From Hyphomicrobiales bacterium (lineage in GTDB: Bacteria > Pseudomonadota > Alphaproteobacteria > Rhizobiales > Beijerinckiaceae), in contig JAIXZF010000447.1 of NCBI GenBank assembly GCA_027489835.1, positions 1-17,615 of the forward strand: 17,615 bases of DNA. Direction: 5' to 3'. Numbering within the stretch: the first letter of the stretch is position 1; every line of letters starts with the position of its first letter. The notes under the pieces are model-generated. The model saw only the letters and a list, made by a program, of their open reading frames with translations, was not told the origin of the DNA and made no database searches. A program made the position numbers and the translations under genes. Positions 13,941 through 17,615 of this stretch are shown in pieces.

Positions 13941-14013
13941 GCGCAAGCCGGCGCCACCGGACCGGCAGGCGCGCATCCTTGCGGGCAGGCCGCGCAGGGG
14001 CGACACATTCCGG

Positions 14014-14481
14014 ATGATTCCCGCGATTCCCCCCGCGTCGCTGGCGCGCCCGGACATCACCCGCAGCGTCTGCCGCGGCGCGACGCGCTGGCTTCGTCAG
14101 GCCGGCTTCGCCGTCGTCGCCGAGATGACATTCGGCAATGGCCGGCGCGCCGACCTCGTGGCGATCAAGCCCAACCACGACATCTGGATCATCGAGGTGA
14201 AGTCCGGGCTGGCCGACTTCCGGGCGGACCAGAAATGGGGCCATTACGCGGATTACTGCGACGCCCTCGCCTTCGCCGTGGGGCCCGACTTCCCGCAGGA
14301 TCTGATCGAACCGCCCGTGGGCCTCATCATCGCGGATGCTTTCGGCGGCATGATGCTGCGGGAGCCCGAAAGGCTGCCGCTGGCCCCGGCGCGGCGCAAG
14401 GCCGTGACGCTGGCCTTTGCGCAGCTCGCGGCGGGCCGGCTCATGCGCCTCGACGATCCCGATTTCGAGGGCTTCACCTGA
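14014..14481 (+). CDS. mmcB: MmcB-family (DUF1052) putative DNA-repair nuclease
   Basis: The protein has 155 residues, the usual size for this alphaproteobacterial family. The fold is PD-(D/E)XK-like: a helix (RSVCRGATRWLRQAGFAVVAEMTF), then RRADLVAI with Asp47, then IWIIEVKSG with Glu61 and Lys63 as the likely metal-binding and catalytic residues. MmcB was tied to repair of DNA cross-links and damage in Caulobacter; the exact cut is not established. I saw no GTTC-N7-GTTC LexA box in the 73 bases upstream. The ribosome site is weak. It converges on regA with a 24-base gap holding a hairpin. Confidence 0.9.
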   Translation: MIPAIPPASLARPDITRSVCRGATRWLRQAGFAVVAEMTFGNGRRADLVAIKPNHDIWIIEVKSGLADFRADQKWGHYADYCDALAFAVGPDFPQDLIEPPVGLIIADAFGGMMLREPERLPLAPARRKAVTLAFAQLAAGRLMRLDDPDFEGFT

Positions 14482-14490
14482 GCGGGGTCG

Positions 14491-14505
14491 CGCCCGCCCC
14501 GGGCG
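14491..14505. terminator. Possible shared hairpin between convergent mmcB and regA
   Basis: CGCCCG (14491-14496) and CGGGCG (14500-14505) form a 6-bp stem with a CCC loop in the 24-base gap between two convergent stop codons. Being symmetric, it could serve both strands. No T-run is seen on either side, so the call is tentative. Confidence 0.4.
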
Positions 14506-15063
14506 TCAGCGCGGCGCGCGCTTGGCCAAGATGCGCTGCAGCGTGCGCCGATGCATCTGCAGGCGGCGAGCCGTCTCCGAGACGTTCCTGTCGCACAGCT
14601 CGTAGACGCGCTGGATATGCTCCCAGCGCACGCGGTCGGCCGACATCGGGTTCTCCGGCAGGTCGGGCCGCGCATCCGGTGCTGCTCCGAGGGCGGCATG
14701 GATCTCGTCCGCGTCGGCGGGCTTGGCCAGATAGTCGACGGCGCCCATCTTCACGGCGCTGACCGCCGAGGCGATGTTGCCGTAGCCGGTGAGGATCACA
14801 CCGCGCGCATCGGGGCGGCGCTCCTTGAGCCGGGCGATCACGTCGAGGCCGTTGCCGTCGCGCAGGCGCATGTCGATCACCGCGAAGGCGGGCGGCGCGG
14901 ACTCGACCTCGGCGAGGCCGTCGGCGACGCTTTCGGCGGTGCGGACGGCATAGCCGCGCGCCTCCATGGCGCGCGCGAGGCGCGAAACGAAAGGCTTATC
15001 GTCATCGACGAGCAGGAGGCTCATCTCGGAACCCTTGGGGGCAGGGGCCAATCCGGTGATCAT
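14506..15063 (-). CDS. regA: Redox response regulator of the ActR/RegA/PrrA family
   Basis: The protein has 185 residues from the ATG at 15063, which has AAGGA 8 bases upstream and matches the family's usual length; ATGs at 15105 and 15024 are alternatives. The receiver domain covers about 15-125: SLLLVDDDKPF with acidic residues, the phospho-acceptor Asp64 in FAVIDMRL, and the conserved Lys in YLAKPAD. A Pro-rich hinge leads to a Fis-type helix-turn-helix at the end (NVSETARRLQMHRRTLQRILAKRAPR), nearly identical to that of RegA/ActR. These regulators control respiration, CO2 and nitrogen fixation and, in phototrophs, photosynthesis genes according to redox state. The gene lies 57 bases after regB on the same strand, so they are probably co-transcribed. 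Confidence 0.93.
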   Translation of the reverse strand: MITGLAPAPKGSEMSLLLVDDDKPFVSRLARAMEARGYAVRTAESVADGLAEVESAPPAFAVIDMRLRDGNGLDVIARLKERRPDARGVILTGYGNIASAVSAVKMGAVDYLAKPADADEIHAALGAAPDARPDLPENPMSADRVRWEHIQRVYELCDRNVSETARRLQMHRRTLQRILAKRAPR

Positions 15064-15120
15064 GGCGTCGTTCCTTCGCGTCCAGCCTGTCAAAGGCATA
15101 CGCACCCCTGAAGGTCTGGA

Positions 15121-16515
15121 TCAGATCGATTGTCTCTTGAACAGGTTGGTCGGAGAGGCGCGTTCCGCAAGGGCGGCCCCCGGCGAAAGGCTCGATCTCG
15201 CTTCGAAAACGGCCCGCGGCCACGAAACAGTGATGCGCGCGCCGCCCAGATTGCGCGGATTGTTGGCGAACACGATTTGGGCGCCGGAGCGCTCCAGCAG
15301 GGTCTTGGCGATGAACAGGCCAAGGCCGAGCCCCTGATGGCCGGCGGGGTCCTGGCGGCCGGGCGCCTGGCCGCGGTCCCGCAGCCGGCCGCGCGATGTG
15401 ATGTAGGGCTCGCCCGCCCGCAGCAGCACCTCGGGCGGGAAGCCCGGCCCGTCGTCGCTGACCTCGATGGTGACGCGCTCGGCGCTCCACGAGCCCGACA
15501 GCGCCACCGTGGTGCGGGCGAAATCGACGGCGTTGTCCACGAGGTTGCCGATGCCGTAGAGCACGGACGGGTTGCGCCGCGCGACCGGCTCGGGCCCCTC
15601 TCCCCTGACCGTGACGTGGATCGGAACGCCGAAGGGGCGCTGCGGGCCGGCGATCTCCTCGAGCAGCTGGCCCACGGCCGCGATCGACAGGGGGCTCTCA
15701 TCCTCGTCCAGCGAGGCGAGCTTCGACAGGATGGTGCGGCAGCGCTCGACCTCCTGCCTGAGCAGGGCGATGTCCTCCGCCAGCGGCGAGCCGGCCGGCG
15801 CGGCATGGGCGATCTCCTTGGCCACCAGCGCGATCGTCGCCAGCGGCGTGCCGAGCTCATGGGCGGCCGCGGCGGCAAGGCCGTCGAGCTGCGAGAGGTG
15901 CTGCTCGCGCGCCATCACCATCTCGGCGGCGGTCAGCGCCTCGGCGAGATCGTCGGCCTCAGCCGAAACGCGCCAGGCGTAGATGGCGGTGAAGGCCACG
16001 CCGAGCAGGATCGACACCCAGATGCCGCCCACATAGAGGGGCGGCAGGTCGAGAGGCTGGTCGTGCCGCCATGGCAGGGGCCAATGCGCGAAGGCTAGAA
16101 GCGTCGCCGTGGCCACGACGAGGGAGCCCAGCGCGAAGGTGTGGGAGGGCGGCTGCGCCGTGGCGGAGATCAGCACCGGCGCGAGGAAGAGCAGCGCGAA
16201 GGGATTCTCGAGGCCGCCCGTGAGGTAGAGCAGCGCCGCCAGCTGCAGCACGTCATAGGCGAGCAGCCCCGACGCCGCGCGGCTCGAGAGCCGGTGGCTC
16301 ATCGGAAAGCTGACCCTGAGCCCGATGTTCAGCCAGACCGAGGCCGCCACGAGCGCGACGCAGGGACCGAGCGGAAGGGAGAAGCCAAGCCCCAGATGCA
16401 CGCCGCCGATCGCCACGCTCTGGCCCAGGATGGCGAGCCAGCGCAGCCTGACCAGCGTGTCGAGCCGGAGGCGCCTCGAGGTGCGCGCGAGCGCGATGTT
16501 GAGCTGATCGACCAT
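15121..16515 (-). CDS. regB: Redox sensor histidine kinase of the RegB/ActS/PrrB family
   Basis: The protein has 464 residues. The N-terminal half carries about six membrane segments. In them lies GGLENPF (100-106), which matches the GGxxNPF quinone-sensing motif of RegB. The kinase core has the H-box AAAAHELGTPLA with His219, then the redox box EVERCRTIL with Cys259, the counterpart of the redox-active Cys of RegB. It also has the N-box (GNLVDNAVDFA), the D-box (DDGPGFP) and the G-box (GLGLGLFIAKTLLE). All parts needed for sensing and for phosphorylating RegA are present. GGAG lies 5 bases before the ATG at 16515. The gene is divergent from phaZ across 278 bases. Confidence 0.94.
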   Translation of the reverse strand: MVDQLNIALARTSRRLRLDTLVRLRWLAILGQSVAIGGVHLGLGFSLPLGPCVALVAASVWLNIGLRVSFPMSHRLSSRAASGLLAYDVLQLAALLYLTGGLENPFALLFLAPVLISATAQPPSHTFALGSLVVATATLLAFAHWPLPWRHDQPLDLPPLYVGGIWVSILLGVAFTAIYAWRVSAEADDLAEALTAAEMVMAREQHLSQLDGLAAAAAHELGTPLATIALVAKEIAHAAPAGSPLAEDIALLRQEVERCRTILSKLASLDEDESPLSIAAVGQLLEEIAGPQRPFGVPIHVTVRGEGPEPVARRNPSVLYGIGNLVDNAVDFARTTVALSGSWSAERVTIEVSDDGPGFPPEVLLRAGEPYITSRGRLRDRGQAPGRQDPAGHQGLGLGLFIAKTLLERSGAQIVFANNPRNLGGARITVSWPRAVFEARSSLSPGAALAERASPTNLFKRQSI

Positions 16516-16619
16516 GTGCTCCCATAAGGCCGGCGGGGCGCCGCGTCACGCCGGGGAGCGCGCCACGACGCCGCGGACTGGCTGCGACACGGCAACGCGG
16601 CAAGCAGCCGGGGGCCACG

Positions 16620-16640
16620 CTCACGTCGCGAGGACGTGAG
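16620..16640. promoter_or_regulatory. Perfect 8-bp inverted repeat, candidate operator between regB and phaZ
   Basis: CTCACGTC (16620-16627) is mirrored by GACGTGAG (16633-16640) with a 5-base spacer GCGAG. It lies about 105 bases upstream of regB and 150 bases upstream of phaZ. It shares the CTCACG/CGTGAG word with the repeat at 16689-16707. It could be a transcription-factor site or a leader hairpin of regB. Confidence 0.5.
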
Positions 16641-16688
16641 AATCGGGCTGGACCGTATGATCACCTAGAGGGGTTTCTTTAGCCTATT

Positions 16689-16707
16689 GCGTGATTGTAT
16701 CTCACGC
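16689..16707. promoter_or_regulatory. Second inverted repeat, GCGTGA-N7-TCACGC, between regB and phaZ
   Basis: GCGTGA (16689-16694) and TCACGC (16702-16707) are mirror arms around 7 AT-rich bases, a spacing common for dimeric regulator sites. On the minus strand the spacer includes TACAAT, a good -10-like hexamer that could serve regB, though no matching -35 is evident. If so, a bound protein would block it. Confidence 0.5.
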
Positions 16708-16746
16708 CGAAGCCGTTAGCTTACGCGACTTGTGCGGTGCAGCACG

Positions 16747-16763
16747 GTCGACGGGGGGTCGAC
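16747..16763. repeat. Two GTCGAC palindromes around a G-run before phaZ
   Basis: GTCGAC at 16747-16752 and again at 16758-16763, separated by GGGGG, 30 bases before the phaZ start. The word is self-complementary, so the pair can be read as direct or inverted repeats. It may be chance in GC-rich DNA or part of the phaZ leader. Confidence 0.35.
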
Positions 16764-16793
16764 TTCGGACGCCGCCAGAAGATCGGAACCCAG

Positions 16794-17615
16794 ATGACGC
16801 TGCCTTACTATCTGTATGAAGCGGCCCACATGATGATGGGGCCTGCCCGCGCTCTCTCGGACGCAACACAGCTTTTCTACAAGAACCCCGTCAACCCGCT
16901 GACCTACACCCCGTTCGGCCGCAACATGGCGGCATCCGCGGAGCTGTTCGAGCGCACCACGCGCCGCTACGGCAAGCCGGCCTTCGACCTTCCGACCACC
17001 CTGGTGGGCGGCGAGCGCGTCGCGGTCAACCAGCGCGTCGTCTGGGAACGGCCTTTCTGCAAGGTCATCTATTTCGAGCGGGCGCTGCGCCCGACCCAGA
17101 GGCCGGGACCCAAGGTGCTGATGGTCGCGCCGATGTCCGGCCACTACGCCACGCTGCTGCGCGGCACGGTCGAGGCCTTCCTGCCCAACCACGAGGTTTA
17201 CATCACCGACTGGACCGACGCCCGCAAGGTTCCGGCTCCGATCACCTTCGACCTCGACGACTACATCGACTACCTGATCGCGATGTTCAGGGTCCTTGGC
17301 CCCGACACGCACGTCATGGCGGTATGCCAGCCTTCGGTGCCGGTCATCGCCGCGATCGCGCGGATGGAGGCCGAGAACGATCCGAACGTGCCGCGCTCGA
17401 TGACGCTGATGGGCGGGCCGATCGATACGCGCCGCGCCCCGACCGCCGTCAACAAGGTCGCGCAGGAGCGGGGCATCGACTGGTTCCGCCGCAACTGCGT
17501 GGTGCGCGTGCCGCTGGTCTATCCTGGCGCGATGCGCGAGGTCTATCCGGGCTTCATGCAGCTCTCCGGCTTCATGGCGATGAACCTCGACCGCCATATC
17601 TCGGCGCATTACGAG
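16794..17615 (+). CDS. phaZ: Intracellular polyhydroxyalkanoate depolymerase, N-terminal 274 residues (cut by window edge)
   Basis: The reading frame is open from the ATG at 16794 to the right edge. The opening MTLPYYLYEAAHMMMGPARA and the segment QLFYKNPVNPLTYTPFGR are typical of PhaZ1-type intracellular PHB depolymerases. The nucleophile is Cys178 in MAVCQPSVP, the lipase-box-like motif in which Cys replaces Ser, close to Cys183 of the Cupriavidus enzyme. HEVYITDWTDARKVP is also well conserved. The Asp and His of the triad should lie beyond the edge. The enzyme hydrolyses stored PHB granules to release 3-hydroxybutyrate units. Family members are usually about 400-430 residues. Only a weak ribosome site is seen. 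The gene is divergent from regB, and the two share the inverted-repeat region. Confidence 0.93.
   Translation, partial: MTLPYYLYEAAHMMMGPARALSDATQLFYKNPVNPLTYTPFGRNMAASAELFERTTRRYGKPAFDLPTTLVGGERVAVNQRVVWERPFCKVIYFERALRPTQRPGPKVLMVAPMSGHYATLLRGTVEAFLPNHEVYITDWTDARKVPAPITFDLDDYIDYLIAMFRVLGPDTHVMAVCQPSVPVIAAIARMEAENDPNVPRSMTLMGGPIDTRRAPTAVNKVAQERGIDWFRRNCVVRVPLVYPGAMREVYPGFMQLSGFMAMNLDRHISAHYE

Noticed and set aside
13941..14013. LexA (SOS) box upstream of mmcB
   Set aside because: I looked for GTTC-N7-GTTC, which controls SOS genes in alphaproteobacteria; none is present in the intergenic stretch.
12804..14060. A 418-codon minus-strand frame across the cyclodeaminase-family and TPR genes
   Set aside because: It spans the promoter-like patch and two plus-strand genes and shows no recognisable domain.
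16516..16793. RegA/PrrA box autoregulating regB, or a PhaR site for phaZ
   Set aside because: Only half-site resemblances (CGCGAC near 16725) were found; neither consensus is met over its full length.
16716..17609. A 297-codon minus-strand frame opposite phaZ
   Set aside because: It is antisense to a clear PhaZ frame that runs off the edge, with His/Arg/Asp-rich shadow composition.
1..17615. CRISPR array, transposase, integrase, toxin-antitoxin, tRNA or rRNA
   Set aside because: No spaced direct repeats, no such protein motifs and no cloverleaf-like sequence were found on either strand.

Overview
The window is ordinary, gene-dense, very GC-rich chromosomal DNA from an alphaproteobacterium. 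It is most likely a member of Hyphomicrobiales (Rhizobiales), because it carries a trpF-trpB-trpA-accD-folC operon, an rpsA-sppA-ihfB-lapA group, an ActR/RegA-type regulator with its RegB-type kinase, MmcB, and an intracellular PHB depolymerase. I cannot fix the genus. I found no mobile element, CRISPR array, tRNA, rRNA or phage gene.

Region 1 (1-6663, all minus strand). The start of mrp (cut by the left edge), a TusA-like sulfurtransferase and a secreted L,D-transpeptidase lie downstream of a tight anabolic operon. Read in the direction of transcription, that operon is trpF, trpB, trpA, accD, folC, with gaps of about 20-75 bases. It supplies the last steps of tryptophan synthesis, one subunit of acetyl-CoA carboxylase and folate polyglutamylation.

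Region 2 (6664-8709). Divergent from trpF is a TAXI-type periplasmic binding protein that is anchored in the membrane at both ends and has a cytoplasmic helical tail. A 65-residue exported protein follows, then about 320 bases without a convincing gene that lead into rpsA.

Region 3 (8710-13160, plus strand). Ribosomal protein S1 (rpsA) ends in a strong intrinsic terminator. Signal peptide peptidase (sppA), IHF beta (ihfB), a LapA-like membrane protein and an ornithine cyclodeaminase/mu-crystallin family enzyme follow as a probable operon.

Region 4 (13161-14481). A TPR protein has an unusually structured leader with two hairpins. The PD-(D/E)XK DNA-repair protein MmcB follows.

Region 5 (14506-17615). 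The RegB/RegA redox two-component pair (minus strand) is divergent from phaZ (plus strand, cut by the right edge). Their shared intergenic region holds two inverted repeats built on the same CTCACG/CGTGAG word.

I did not find an obviously new multi-gene system. The items most worth a second look are the membrane-anchored TAXI protein with a cytoplasmic tail, the paired inverted repeats between regB and phaZ, the hairpin leader of the TPR gene, the split of the usual rpsA-to-trpF gene order, and AccD without its zinc-ribbon cysteines.
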